From the NCBI RefSeq assembly GCF_002844375.1, contig NZ_CP024199.1:632001-696000 (forward strand): a stretch of 64,000 bases of DNA, read 5' to 3'. This stretch comes from Thalassospira marina. GTDB taxonomy: Bacteria; Pseudomonadota; Alphaproteobacteria; Rhodospirillales; Thalassospiraceae. Every line of letters starts with the position of its first letter. The stretch's first letter is position 1. The notes beneath the pieces were generated by a model. It did not search any database. It saw only the letters and a list, made by a program, of their open reading frames with translations, and had not been told where the DNA came from. This document shows positions 25,400 to 35,030 of the stretch, one piece after another. A program made the translations under genes and the position numbers.

Positions 25400-26665
25400 A
25401 TGAACAAAGAAAACAGTATGACAGGGCAAACCCCTGAAACAGGGTTGCTGGACCGCCGTGATACGCGCGTCAAACATGCCAATAATATTGCTGAAATGAT
25501 CGGCGCACTGGTTGATCGCATCAAGGCTGGTGATCTTGGCTTTATGCCGGTGATTGTTGGCCTGATCGTGATCTGGACGGTTTTTACCGCGATTAATCCC
25601 CTGTTTGTAACACCCAACAATCTGGTCAATCTGCTGTTTGACTGCTCGACCGTCGGGGTGATTTCGCTGGGGATTGTTTGCGTTCTCAAACTTGGTGAAA
25701 TCGACCTTTCGGTTGGCTCCATGAGCGGGGTGGGTTCTGCCCTGATCGGTGTTTTGTGGGTTAATCAGGGTGTTGCCCTGCCACTGGCCATTCTGGCGGC
25801 CCTTGTTGCGGGAATGGTGATTGGCGCGGTTTATGCGCTTTTGCGGACCCGCCTTGGCATGCCCAGTTTCGTTTCGACCCTTTCCGGGCTTTTGGCGCTG
25901 CTGGGCTTGCAGCTTTATCTGCTCGGCGCGACCGGGTCGATCAACCTGCCTTATGGTTCGGCGATGGTGAATTTCGGCCAGTTGATGATGATGCCAGATT
26001 GGCTGTCACATCTGGTTGCGGTGTTGCCGGGGATTTGCATGGTCGTGATGGGCATGCGGACACGGGCACAACGCCAGGCGGCCAATCTTTCAACCGGTTC
26101 GGTTGGCGGGTTGATGATCAAGGCGCTGGTGGTGACGGTTCTGTTTGAAGCCGCGATTTTCTACCTCAATCTCGGGCGGGGCGTGCCGTGGATGTTTGGC
26201 CTGTTTGCCATGCTGGTTGTGGTGATGAATTATGTTTTCACCCGCACCCGGTGGGGCCGGTCCGTCAAGGCGGTGGGGGGCAATGCCGAAGCCGCACGGC
26301 GCGCGGGCATCAATGTCAATTTCATCTATGTTACATCCTTTGCGCTGTGTTCGCTGTTTGCTGCACTGGGCGGGGTTTTGTCATCGGCGCGTCTGGCATC
26401 GGCCAGCCAGCAGGCCGGAACGGGTGATGTAAACCTTAATGCCATTGCCGCAGCCGTCATTGGCGGCACCAGCCTGTTTGGCGGGCGTGGTTCGGCCTGG
26501 TCGGCATTACTGGGCATTATTGTTATCCAGTCGATCTCGAACGGGTTGACCCTTTTGAACATGTCATCCTCGCTGCGTTACATGATCACCGGTTGCGTGC
26601 TTGCCATTGCTGTCATCGTTGACAGCCTTGCCCGCCAAAGCCGCGTTTCACACGGCCGCGCCTGA
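25400..26665 (+). CDS. Sugar ABC transporter permease (XylH-like)
   Basis: A 421-residue inner-membrane permease with about ten helices. Its sequence follows XylH: VISLGIVCVLKLGEIDLSVG (~95-114), RTRLGMPSFVSTLSG, VGGNAEAARRAGINV (~301) and AIAAAVIGGTSLFGG near residue 350. An N-terminal ~45-residue polar extension precedes the first helix. AGGGG precedes ATG 25400. It forms the channel for the operon's binding protein and ATPase, and the dehydrogenase starts 27 bp downstream. Confidence 0.92.
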   Translation: MNKENSMTGQTPETGLLDRRDTRVKHANNIAEMIGALVDRIKAGDLGFMPVIVGLIVIWTVFTAINPLFVTPNNLVNLLFDCSTVGVISLGIVCVLKLGEIDLSVGSMSGVGSALIGVLWVNQGVALPLAILAALVAGMVIGAVYALLRTRLGMPSFVSTLSGLLALLGLQLYLLGATGSINLPYGSAMVNFGQLMMMPDWLSHLVAVLPGICMVVMGMRTRAQRQAANLSTGSVGGLMIKALVVTVLFEAAIFYLNLGRGVPWMFGLFAMLVVVMNYVFTRTRWGRSVKAVGGNAEAARRAGINVNFIYVTSFALCSLFAALGGVLSSARLASASQQAGTGDVNLNAIAAAVIGGTSLFGGRGSAWSALLGIIVIQSISNGLTLLNMSSSLRYMITGCVLAIAVIVDSLARQSRVSHGRA

Positions 26666-26692
26666 TCAGGCAGAAAAACCAGGAAATTGAAA

Positions 26693-27421
26693 ATGACCAA
26701 TGTACTGAATGCAAAAACCGCGGCGATCACAGGTGCCGCGTCAGGGATCGGTCTGGAATGTGCGCGAAATCTGCTTGAGGCCGGTTGTCGTGTTGTTCTG
26801 ATCGACCGGGCCGAAGACAGACTGAACCAGATTTGCGCCGAACTTGGCCCCAATGCCATGCCGATGGTGGTGGATTTGATGGATAACCAGGCTGTGGATG
26901 GCATCCTCGACGGGATCATCGCAAAGGTCGGGCATCTTGATATTTTTCATGCCAATGCCGGGGCCTATGTGGGGGGCAAAGTGGCCGAAGGCGACCCTGA
27001 TGAATGGGACCGGGTATTGAACCTGAATATCAATGCGGCCTTTCGGTCCATCCGCGCGGTTTTGCCCCACATGGTGGAACGCAAAAGCGGCGATATCATC
27101 GTAACCAGTTCGATTGCCGGGCTGGTGCCGGTGGTGTGGGAGCCGATCTATACCGCGTCCAAATTTGCCGTGCAGGCCTTTGTCCATACCCTGCGCCGGC
27201 AGGTAGCCGATCAGGGTATTCGGGTGGGGGCCGTGGCACCTGGCCCGGTCGTTACCGCCCTGCTTGATAGCTGGCCAAAGGCCAAAATGGAAGAAGCCCT
27301 TGCCAATGGCAGCCTGATGCAGCCGTGCGAAGTGGCTGATGCCGTTATCTTCATGCTAAGTCGCCCGCGCGGCGTGACGATCCGCGATCTGGTGATTTTA
27401 CCGCAAAGTGTGGATTTGTAA
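26693..27421 (+). CDS. SDR oxidoreductase, probable polyol (ribitol-type) dehydrogenase
   Basis: A 242-residue classical SDR. It has the dinucleotide loop AAITGAASGIGLECA (~9-23), NAGAYVGG (~89), catalytic Ser in IVTSSIAGLVP (~137) and Tyr-Lys in YTASKFAVQAF (~152-162). Asp in VVLIDRAEDR suggests NAD preference. ATG 26693 is preferred over a TTG 6 bp upstream. As last gene of the LacI-regulated importer operon it likely oxidises the imported compound; ribitol/threitol-type polyol dehydrogenases have this look, which is inference. Confidence 0.85.
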   Translation: MTNVLNAKTAAITGAASGIGLECARNLLEAGCRVVLIDRAEDRLNQICAELGPNAMPMVVDLMDNQAVDGILDGIIAKVGHLDIFHANAGAYVGGKVAEGDPDEWDRVLNLNINAAFRSIRAVLPHMVERKSGDIIVTSSIAGLVPVVWEPIYTASKFAVQAFVHTLRRQVADQGIRVGAVAPGPVVTALLDSWPKAKMEEALANGSLMQPCEVADAVIFMLSRPRGVTIRDLVILPQSVDL

Positions 27422-27462
27422 GGCTGCGATCAGCGGCCCTGATAAAGCGATAAAACAGAAAA

Positions 27463-27503
27463 AACGGGCCGGGCAAATTTCAAAATGCCCGGCCCGTTCT
27501 TTG
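27463..27503. terminator. Bidirectional terminator between importer operon and aminotransferase
   Basis: AACGGGCCGGGCA (27463-27475) pairs with TGCCCGGCCCGTT (27486-27498), with A- and T-rich flanks. It serves both the SDR (+) and the aminotransferase (-). Confidence 0.85.
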
Positions 27504-27534
27504 ATGGTTTTACGTTTTGCCGTGGGCAAACGGG

Positions 27535-28932
27535 TTATTTGGCCGCCAGTTCGTCGGTTACGGCATCGACGGCCTGTTTGGCGATATCGACAACCTTTTC
27601 AACTTCGGCCTTGGTGATGCAAAGCGGCGGGGCAAAGCCGAGGATATCGCCATGCGGCATGGCGCGTGCGATCATGCCACGTTCAAGGCAGGCGGCCGAA
27701 ACCTTGGCGCCGACTTTCAGGTTCGCATCAAAGCGTTCCTTTTTGTCCTTGTCGGCAACAAATTCCAGGGCGGCCATCAGGCCAACGCCGCGTGCTTCGC
27801 CCACCAGCGGGTGGTTATCAAAGGTTTCGCGCAGCAGTTTCTGGAAATAGCCCCCGGTATCGGCGGAATTACCCGTCAGGTTTTCGCCATCGACGATATC
27901 AAGGTTGGCATTGGCCGCGGCTGCACACACCGGATGGGCCGAATAGGTCCAGCCATGGCCGATGGGGCCCATTTTGTCCGAACCCTGTTCGAGAACCTTC
28001 CAGACCCGTTCGCCAATGATGACGCCCGAAAGCGGCAGGTAGCCCGAGGAAACACCCTTGGCAATCGTGATCAGGTCCGGCTTGATGCCGTAATGCTGGG
28101 ACCCGAAATAGCTGCCGGTACGGCCAAAGGCGGTGACGACTTCGTCGGCAACCAGCAGAATGTCGTATTTGTTCAGAACAGCCTGGATGGCTTCCCAATA
28201 GCCTTTCGGCGGGGTGATGATGCCGCCTGTGCCCATAACCGGCTCGCCAATGAAGGCAGCAATGGTTTCGGGGCCTTCACGCAGGATCATTTTTTCCAGA
28301 TCATCGGCACAGCGTTTGGCGAACTGTTCTTCGGTTTCACCGGCTTCGGCATTCCAGTAGAAATGCGGGCAGGTGGTGTGCAGGACCGGTGAACGCGGCA
28401 AATCAAACGCGTTGTGGAAGGTGGCAAGGCCGGTGAGGCTGCCGGTCATGATGCCCGAGCCATGATAGCCGCGCCAGCGCGAGATGATCTTTTTCTTTTC
28501 CGGGCGACCGAGGATGTTGTTGTAATACCAGATCAGCTTGATGTTGGTTTCGTTCGCATCCGACCCGGACATACCGTAATAAACGCGCTGCATGCCTTCG
28601 GGCGCGCTTTTGATGATGCGCTCGGACAGGCGAATGATCGGTTCGTTCCCGTGGCCGACATAGGTGTGGTAATAGGCCAGTTCCTTGGCCTGGGCATAAA
28701 TGGCATCGGCGATTTCGGTGCGGCCATAACCCACATTTACACAATAAAGACCGGCAAAGGCATCAAGGGTTTCTTTGCCTTCGGTGTCATGAATGTAAAT
28801 GCCCTTGCCGCCATTGATGATGCGGCTGGGGGTTTCACCATCGGCATGCTGGCGCATATGCGTTGACGGATGCATGAAATGCGCCCGGTCCATTGCCTGC
28901 AATTCGGCGGTGTTGTTTTTGATCACATTCAT
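27535..28932 (-). CDS. Class III omega-aminotransferase (diaminobutyrate/GABA/putrescine type)
   Basis: A 465-residue PLP enzyme. It has WRGYHGSGIMTGSLTG (~152-167, pyridine-stacking region), the PLP Asp in LLVADEVVTAFGRTG (~254-268) and the Schiff-base Lys in LITIAKGVSSGYLPL (~286-300). It is closest in look to SpuC/YgjG-like omega-transaminases that use pyruvate. It sits 39 bp downstream of a succinate-semialdehyde-type dehydrogenase on the same strand. Ectoine regulons often carry such an aminotransferase/dehydrogenase pair (atf/ssd, or doeD/doeC) to turn diaminobutyrate into aspartate, so this may complete the pathway about 9 kb away. GABA or putrescine degradation is an equal alternative. 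Confidence 0.88.
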   Translation of the reverse strand: MNVIKNNTAELQAMDRAHFMHPSTHMRQHADGETPSRIINGGKGIYIHDTEGKETLDAFAGLYCVNVGYGRTEIADAIYAQAKELAYYHTYVGHGNEPIIRLSERIIKSAPEGMQRVYYGMSGSDANETNIKLIWYYNNILGRPEKKKIISRWRGYHGSGIMTGSLTGLATFHNAFDLPRSPVLHTTCPHFYWNAEAGETEEQFAKRCADDLEKMILREGPETIAAFIGEPVMGTGGIITPPKGYWEAIQAVLNKYDILLVADEVVTAFGRTGSYFGSQHYGIKPDLITIAKGVSSGYLPLSGVIIGERVWKVLEQGSDKMGPIGHGWTYSAHPVCAAAANANLDIVDGENLTGNSADTGGYFQKLLRETFDNHPLVGEARGVGLMAALEFVADKDKKERFDANLKVGAKVSAACLERGMIARAMPHGDILGFAPPLCITKAEVEKVVDIAKQAVDAVTDELAAK

Positions 28933-28971
28933 TGTCTTCTCCCGTTGAGGTTTGGGGATGTGCTGGCAGCG

Positions 28972-30453
28972 TTAAAATGCTGCGCAGACATATTTAAGCT
29001 CGGTGAATTCTTCCATGCCGTGGCGCGAACCTTCGCGGCCCAGACCCGATTGTTTGACCCCGCCAAAGGGGATCGGCGCGCCGGTGATTTTCACGCAATT
29101 CAGCGCGACCATGCCGTATTCCAGTGCATTGGCAACGCGGTTGGCGCGCGACTGGTCGTTGGTGTAAAGATAGGCGGCAAGGCCATATTCGCTGTCATTG
29201 GCGCGTTTGATGACTTCTTCTTCGCTATCAAACGGGATCACCGGGGCAACCGGGCCAAAGGTTTCTTCGTGATATATCTGCATGTCTTCGGTGACATCGG
29301 CCAGCAGGGTCGGGGCATAAAAAAGTCCGCCCAGGGTTTTGCCACCGGCAAGGACGCGGGCACCTTTGGCGCGGGCGTCTTCGACATGTTCGTCGCATTT
29401 GGCAACGGCACGTTCATGCATCAGTGGGCCGATTTCGCAATCTTCATCCAGGCCATTGCCAACCCGCAATTTTTCGATGGCATTGGCAAAACGCTCCAGG
29501 AATGCATCGTAAATATCGCGATGAACAAAAATGCGGTTGGCTGCCAGGCAATCCTGGCCGCTGGTGGCAAATTTGGCCCCGATGGCATGGCTAACCGCCA
29601 GATCAAGATCCATGTCGGGAAACAGGATGAACGGCGCATGCCCGCCCAGTTCCATCGACATTTTTTTAACCGTTTGCGCACCCTGTGCCAGCAGCAGGCG
29701 GCCAATTTGCGTGGAACCGGTAAAGGACAGGGCACGTACCGTGGGGTTGCCGCAAAGTTCGCCGACAACAGGGTTGGGATCGCCGGTAATGACGTTAAAG
29801 ACACCTGCCGGGATACCGGCCCGTTCGGCCAGTTCGGCCAGGGCCGTTGCCGAAAACGGGGTTTCTGTGGCGGGACGCACGATCATGGTGCAACCAGCGG
29901 CAAGGGCGGCTGCTGCCTTACGCGTGATCATGGCGCAGGGGAAGTTCCACGGGGTGACGGCGGCGGTTACGCCAACGGGTTCGCGGCGCACCGACATGGC
30001 CCGGTTGGGCAGATGCGATGAAATGCTTTCGACATTCACCCGTTTGGTTTCTTCGGCGTAAAATTCGACAAAGCTTGCGGCATAGTCGATTTCACCGCGC
30101 GATTCATTGATCGGCTTGCCCTGTTCCAGGGTCATCAGCAGGGCAAGGTCTTCCCTGTTTTCGATCAGCAATTCAAACCAGCGGCGCAGGCGCGAAGCCC
30201 GGTCCTGGGGCAGAAGGGCTGCCCAGGCCGGAAAGGCCTTTTGTGCGGCCTCAACAGCGCGGCGGGTTTCGGTGACACCCATATTGGGGACCGTACCCAG
30301 AAAACTGCCGTCAAACGGGTTGGTGACCTCGATCACCTGACGATTATCGGCCGAGCACCAGCGCCCATCAATATAGGCGTGTTCGCGCAGCAGGCGCAAA
30401 TCGGTCAGATTGCTTAACGACACACAACGCTGTTCTTTCAATTGTGCCGTCAT
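28972..30453 (-). CDS. gabD: NAD(P)-dependent semialdehyde dehydrogenase (succinate-semialdehyde dehydrogenase type)
   Basis: A 493-residue aldehyde dehydrogenase, very similar by eye to GabD (DGRWCSADNRQVIEVTNP, TLEQGKPI, GEIDYAASFVEFYAEE). The oxyanion Asn is in TPWNFPCAMITRKA (~157-170), the general base Glu in MELGGHAPFIL (~255) and the nucleophile Cys in SGQDCLAANR (~289). AGGAGG lies 6 bp before ATG 30453. It heads a two-gene unit with the aminotransferase. It would oxidise succinate or aspartate semialdehyde to the acid; which one depends on the transaminase substrate. Confidence 0.88.
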   Translation of the reverse strand: MTAQLKEQRCVSLSNLTDLRLLREHAYIDGRWCSADNRQVIEVTNPFDGSFLGTVPNMGVTETRRAVEAAQKAFPAWAALLPQDRASRLRRWFELLIENREDLALLMTLEQGKPINESRGEIDYAASFVEFYAEETKRVNVESISSHLPNRAMSVRREPVGVTAAVTPWNFPCAMITRKAAAALAAGCTMIVRPATETPFSATALAELAERAGIPAGVFNVITGDPNPVVGELCGNPTVRALSFTGSTQIGRLLLAQGAQTVKKMSMELGGHAPFILFPDMDLDLAVSHAIGAKFATSGQDCLAANRIFVHRDIYDAFLERFANAIEKLRVGNGLDEDCEIGPLMHERAVAKCDEHVEDARAKGARVLAGGKTLGGLFYAPTLLADVTEDMQIYHEETFGPVAPVIPFDSEEEVIKRANDSEYGLAAYLYTNDQSRANRVANALEYGMVALNCVKITGAPIPFGGVKQSGLGREGSRHGMEEFTELKYVCAAF

Positions 30454-30683
30454 GGGAGCCTCCTTAAAAACGGGCCCGGCCATTTTTGTGATGCCGGGTC
30501 TGCCTGTTGAACTGAAGGCAGCCTAACAATATCGGTGCAGAGGAGGTTTCCGAAGGTGATGCCAATTGTTGCGGTTTTTTTGGCAACAGGGGCCGTTTGG
30601 AGGATGTTTTTTCTGCGGCCTGTTGGGGGATTTTGGTTAGTGATTTGATATTTATGGAAAATCATCAAATCCAGACGCAGAAA

Positions 30684-30941
30684 TTATTGGCTGTCTTTTT
30701 CGTTATTGTCGTTCAGCCAGGCTTTAAGTTCGCGGCGTTTTTTCTGTTTTTCAAACAGGGTGCGAATGATCAGCACCAGAAAAACCAGCAATAACAGCGT
30801 TGTGGTGGTGGGGAAGGCAAAGGGAATGCCGATGACCACCATAAGGGCACCCGCCAGACTGCCACCAATAATCGCCACCAGCCCGAGAACAAGCAGGATG
30901 GCGACAATGGCGGCAATAAGAATGGCGGCAAGTTTATTCAT
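30684..30941 (-). CDS. Small two-helix membrane protein
   Basis: An 85-residue protein with two long hydrophobic helices (~3-37 and ~45-61) and a charged C-terminus (EKQKKRRELKAWLNDNNEKD). Its start overlaps the stop of the giant ABC/cNMP gene by ATGA, so it is translationally coupled and probably works with it. No family recognised. Confidence 0.65.
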   Translation of the reverse strand: MNKLAAILIAAIVAILLVLGLVAIIGGSLAGALMVVIGIPFAFPTTTTLLLLVFLVLIIRTLFEKQKKRRELKAWLNDNNEKDSQ

Positions 30942-33900
30942 CGGCCCTGTTGATCGCGGCTCGAAAGCTGTTTGGTGGTCAGGTCCAGCCGTTCGGCAAG
31001 AACGCGCAGCAACTGGACAGAAACGGCCTGGTCCTGACGGACAAGACCCAGGAATTCCGCCTTGTCGAGCTTAAGAACGGTCATGTCTTCGACCACGCGG
31101 ATGGTGGCAGAACGGGGCTGATCGACCAGCAAGGCAATTTCGCCAATCACTTCCTTCGGTTCGACATCACGCAGTTTCAGGGTTTGGGCTTCTTCGGTTG
31201 TCAGCCAGATTTCACCACGACCCGAAATCACGATAAAGGCCGCATCACCCGGTTCACCCTGTTTGACGATGATTTCGCCACGCTTATAGGTGAGACGCGG
31301 GCTGGTAAATGCCAGCAGTTTGATGACATTGGGGTCCAGTGCCGAAAACAGCGGAATGGTGCGCAGCAGCCGGACTTCTTCCTCGATGCTGCCATCTTCG
31401 GCCGGGGTGGTATCGCTTTCGGCGGTGATGGCGGCGGCATCAGCGGCGGTATCTGGCGATGTGCCTTCCTGGGTGTCACGCCGGGTCAGCTTGCCGTTGG
31501 ACATATGCAGGCAGGTCGAAAAATGTTCGCCCGACATATCGGCGCCATCAACCCAGATCACACTGCGATCCGTTGCGCTGCGGGTCAGATATTCGACCAC
31601 CTGATCGCGGGTTTCGTTATCGATGGCTGAAAGGGCCTCGTCGACAACAAGGATATCGGGGTTTTTGATCAGCGCGCGAACCAGCGTGATTTTTTGCCGC
31701 AGGCTTTGTGATACACGGCTGCCACCCACACCCACATCGGATTCAAGACCAAGGGCGATCAGGGCTTCGTATAGGCCGCCATCGCGTGCGATTTCAAACA
31801 GAACATCGCCAACGCGTTCTTCGGAATGTGCACGGCCATAGGCAAAGCGCCCGAACAGCAGGTTATCGAGGATGGATGCGGCAGCGGTATAGCTGTTGGC
31901 ATCAAAGAAGTCGATTTCGCTGGCGAGGTCTTCGGGGATGTTTTCGTGGAATTTGGGCCGTGCCTTCAATACCAGATCGCGGAAATTGTCGTCCATCACG
32001 CGCAGGCGGTGACGGGCCGGTGTCAGGTTCATGGCGACTTCAAGCAGGCGCAGTCTGTCATCTTCGCCAATGTCATTGACCGCGACGCCATCAATGCGTT
32101 TGAGCATGTTTTTGACGTCAGCCAGTTCATCGGCGGAAATAAAGCTGTAGCGGTCGAAAAATTCGTGCCCCGGCGGCAGGCCGGTGAACAGCTCGATCAT
32201 AAGATCGAGCATATTACGGCCCATATTGATCATGGGTTCATACAGGCCGTTATCGCGCAACACCCCCTGGAAATAGGGATGGGCAAGGAAATTGCGTCGT
32301 TCGTAATTTGGATTGACCGGCACACCAAAGATCAGGTTGATCCCGACGGTGGCGTTGTCGTTATAGCGGTCAATGTCAAAGGGTTCGACAAGGTCGGCAA
32401 GGCCGCGTTCAGCCAGCAGTTCCTTCAGGCGCGGGCGTGCGGCCAGCACCGCCTTTGACAGGTTGGGGCGCAGTTTGGGATCAATACGGCGGAACAGACC
32501 AATGCGGTAAATATCGCGGTCCAGATGGACGACAGACAACAGCGACAGCAATTCGCTGTTAAGCTGTTCAAGCGATTCATAACCGGGGCCGACATAATCG
32601 ATCCATTGCCCGCTGGGGTCATAGGGAATGTTGCCGGACCGTTTGATTTCATCAAACATTTCCGCCGTCAAATGATCGGGAAGGTCGGTTGGCGATGCCA
32701 GTTTGACTTCTTCGACCAGGGCGGGCGGGGGCAGTTTGCCAATATCGGTCAGGTTTTCGCCAATGGCGTCTTTGCCGGTATTGCTGCCTTCGTCGCCATT
32801 TTCATCATCGTTGCCGTCTTTGCCCGCACTGCCGCCTGCGGCAGTTTTATGGTCAATTACCGGGCGATGTTTAAGGCCGTAAAGCAGGTTATCGGAAATG
32901 GTGCCGTGAAACAGATACGAATCCGGCCCGACATAGGCGGTACGCTGCCCCAATGCCGATGCGGGGAGCTGTGCTGCGTTCAGGTCATCAAACTGGATGC
33001 GGCCGCTGCTGGGGGTGATCAGGCGAACCAGCAAGCGCGCCAGATGCGATTTGCCGCTATCGGCTGTGCCTGTCAGCAGGGCGGATCCTGGCAGGGTCAT
33101 GTTGAATGATACATTTTCAACAACGCGCGTGCCGTCATCATCCATCCAGGACAGGGCATATACATCCATCGGTGATTTAAGATGGTCGGCAACCGGGGCG
33201 GTCAGTTCGTGTTCCTGGTCCAGGTCGGGCAGTTCAAACTGTTCATAAAGCTGGTCATATTTGATATGGGCATCAGCCAGACGCTGGTAATAGGCCAGAA
33301 GTTCCTTCCAGGGGGCGGACATATCCTTGTAGGCGGCAAGGGCCGCAACCAGCGCGCCAAAGGACAGGTCGCCAGCAATAACCAGATAACCGCCAATCGA
33401 ATAGAAGAAAAACGGCGTGATCTGGGCGATGAAGTTGTTGAGGAACTTGATGAAAAACTTGCGGAAATAGATTTCCTTGCGGATTTCAAAAATACGCCCC
33501 ATGCGCTGGGTATAGCGCATGAGTTCATAGCCCTGGGTATTGTGGGCGCGAATGTCGGTCGCGCCGCTGACGGTGTCGCCGATATGTTCGGAAAGCCTGC
33601 GGATATTTTGAACGCGATCCTTGCCAAGCTGGTTTACGCGCCGCTGCAATTTGGGAATGATATAGCCCTGCAGCGGATAAAACGATACTGCCGCCAGCCC
33701 CATTAACGGGTCCTGGATAAAGATAAAGGCCGAGATCGTTACAAGGATGCCGCCCTGATAAACGGGCAGGGAAAAGGCCTCGCCAAAGAAACCGCCTAAC
33801 GGTTCGGCTTCGGCGGTGATCATGGAAACGATTTCGCCCTGGCTGGTTTTGCGGAAATGCGGCAGCGGAAAACGCAGGACCCGTTCATACAGGATATAGC

Positions 33901-34207
33901 GCATCCGGCGCAAAAGCCGTTCGGCCATGACCCCGGTATATACGTTGATCAGGTATTTGAACCCGCCATTGATGAAAACCAGGGCCAGGAAAATACCCGA
34001 CAGACTGAACAGATATTCAACCTGGTTTAACTGCACCCCCAGAATTTCAAATGGTTCACCAGCGCCACCGATGGCCTGGTTGACGATCATTTTGGGCAGG
34101 TCGAGGGAATAATACAGGAACGGAAAAGACAGCACCGTAATGATCAAAAGAACGATCTGCTGTAAGCGGCTATGGCGCCAGATATAGGCAAACACCGAAT
34201 GCGGCAT
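30938..34207 (-). CDS. ABC-transporter-like protein with degenerate ATPase, ~330-residue insertion and C-terminal cNMP-binding domain
   Basis: A 1089-residue protein. Residues ~15-310 form a six-helix ABC exporter membrane domain. The nucleotide domain starts ~348 with a Walker A, GTADSGKS (380-387), but the Q-loop Gln is missing (AYVGPDSYLF, 424-433). A ~330-residue insertion (~445-775) follows, with an acidic Gly/Asn/Asp linker and a charged helical part. The signature is VSQSLRQK (832-839) instead of LSGGQ. Walker B with catalytic Glu is kept (DILVVDEALSAID, 851-863), while the switch His is replaced (SVIWVDGAD). Residues ~945-1065 are a cyclic-nucleotide-binding fold with an intact phosphate cassette (GEIALLVDQPRSAT, 1022-1035). 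It is probably a regulated, non-canonical ABC protein; substrate unknown. Confidence 0.85.
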   Translation of the reverse strand: MPHSVFAYIWRHSRLQQIVLLIITVLSFPFLYYSLDLPKMIVNQAIGGAGEPFEILGVQLNQVEYLFSLSGIFLALVFINGGFKYLINVYTGVMAERLLRRMRYILYERVLRFPLPHFRKTSQGEIVSMITAEAEPLGGFFGEAFSLPVYQGGILVTISAFIFIQDPLMGLAAVSFYPLQGYIIPKLQRRVNQLGKDRVQNIRRLSEHIGDTVSGATDIRAHNTQGYELMRYTQRMGRIFEIRKEIYFRKFFIKFLNNFIAQITPFFFYSIGGYLVIAGDLSFGALVAALAAYKDMSAPWKELLAYYQRLADAHIKYDQLYEQFELPDLDQEHELTAPVADHLKSPMDVYALSWMDDDGTRVVENVSFNMTLPGSALLTGTADSGKSHLARLLVRLITPSSGRIQFDDLNAAQLPASALGQRTAYVGPDSYLFHGTISDNLLYGLKHRPVIDHKTAAGGSAGKDGNDDENGDEGSNTGKDAIGENLTDIGKLPPPALVEEVKLASPTDLPDHLTAEMFDEIKRSGNIPYDPSGQWIDYVGPGYESLEQLNSELLSLLSVVHLDRDIYRIGLFRRIDPKLRPNLSKAVLAARPRLKELLAERGLADLVEPFDIDRYNDNATVGINLIFGVPVNPNYERRNFLAHPYFQGVLRDNGLYEPMINMGRNMLDLMIELFTGLPPGHEFFDRYSFISADELADVKNMLKRIDGVAVNDIGEDDRLRLLEVAMNLTPARHRLRVMDDNFRDLVLKARPKFHENIPEDLASEIDFFDANSYTAAASILDNLLFGRFAYGRAHSEERVGDVLFEIARDGGLYEALIALGLESDVGVGGSRVSQSLRQKITLVRALIKNPDILVVDEALSAIDNETRDQVVEYLTRSATDRSVIWVDGADMSGEHFSTCLHMSNGKLTRRDTQEGTSPDTAADAAAITAESDTTPAEDGSIEEEVRLLRTIPLFSALDPNVIKLLAFTSPRLTYKRGEIIVKQGEPGDAAFIVISGRGEIWLTTEEAQTLKLRDVEPKEVIGEIALLVDQPRSATIRVVEDMTVLKLDKAEFLGLVRQDQAVSVQLLRVLAERLDLTTKQLSSRDQQGR

Positions 34208-34250
34208 GCACGTTTCCCGTTATACTGCAACGCCCGACCGGTTGATCCGG

Positions 34251-35030
34251 TCAGGCCAGGTCAAAGCTTTGTTCCGGCATGGCAAATCCACAAAAGCCGT
34301 CGGCTACGGCATCGGGCTTCGCATAGGCCGGATAGTGATAAAGCCACATTTTGGCTTTGATATCGTCGGGCAGGGTCTTTAGCTGGTCGTAATGTGCATG
34401 TACACCCGAATGCCTTGGACCCAGTTCGCAATCCTGAAAAATGATATCGGCCTTGCGGTAATAGGGCATATGGGCATCGGGATCGAAAATCGCATCTGTT
34501 GTAACAAAAAAGCGTGTCGATTTTGTTTCGCCAAACAGCGCATATGACAGCATTTTTCCTTCGTCGGCGACAATATGGTCAACAGGCAGGATATCCATTT
34601 TAACGTCATGCCAGTTAAAACTGCCTTTTGGCGCCATCGGCTTGACGTTAAAATAGGTGTCCAGGGTGCTGTCGCCATGATCGCTGACTTCAAGGCCGCC
34701 CCGCAGGCTGTGTTCCCAAAGCGGTTCGATCAGTTCATCGACCAGATACAGGTCGACACGGTGGCGGCGGAAAATGAAATAGTTGCTAAGCGCGATCCAT
34801 TCGAGACCGCCGATATGGTCCGAATGCAGGTGGCTGACATAGATGGCTTCAAAATCTTTCGGCCACAGGCCAAGGCGGTGCAGCGCATGGCGCGCATCCG
34901 TGCCGCAGTCAATCAGCATGCGTGCCAACTGGCCGGTATCGGTATTCGTGGTTTCCAAAATCATATTGCTTTGGAAATTATCGGCAGCGGTACAGAACGC
35001 AGATCCTGTGCCCGCAAAAGTAAGCTTCAT
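34251..35030 (-). CDS. Metallo-beta-lactamase-fold hydrolase
   Basis: A 259-residue protein with the MBL zinc motif HLHSDHIGGLEW (~66-77), Asp of the metal site in FVTTDAIFDPD (~176-186) and a further His in VHAHYDQL and LYHYPAYAK. The N-terminus LTFAGTGSAFC resembles the RNase Z/arylsulfatase branch of the fold. ATG 35030 has GGGGAG upstream; the 19-residue extension to 35087 has none. It is 43 bp from the giant ABC gene and on the same strand, so the two may be cotranscribed. Substrate unknown. Confidence 0.85.
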   Translation of the reverse strand: MKLTFAGTGSAFCTAADNFQSNMILETTNTDTGQLARMLIDCGTDARHALHRLGLWPKDFEAIYVSHLHSDHIGGLEWIALSNYFIFRRHRVDLYLVDELIEPLWEHSLRGGLEVSDHGDSTLDTYFNVKPMAPKGSFNWHDVKMDILPVDHIVADEGKMLSYALFGETKSTRFFVTTDAIFDPDAHMPYYRKADIIFQDCELGPRHSGVHAHYDQLKTLPDDIKAKMWLYHYPAYAKPDAVADGFCGFAMPEQSFDLA

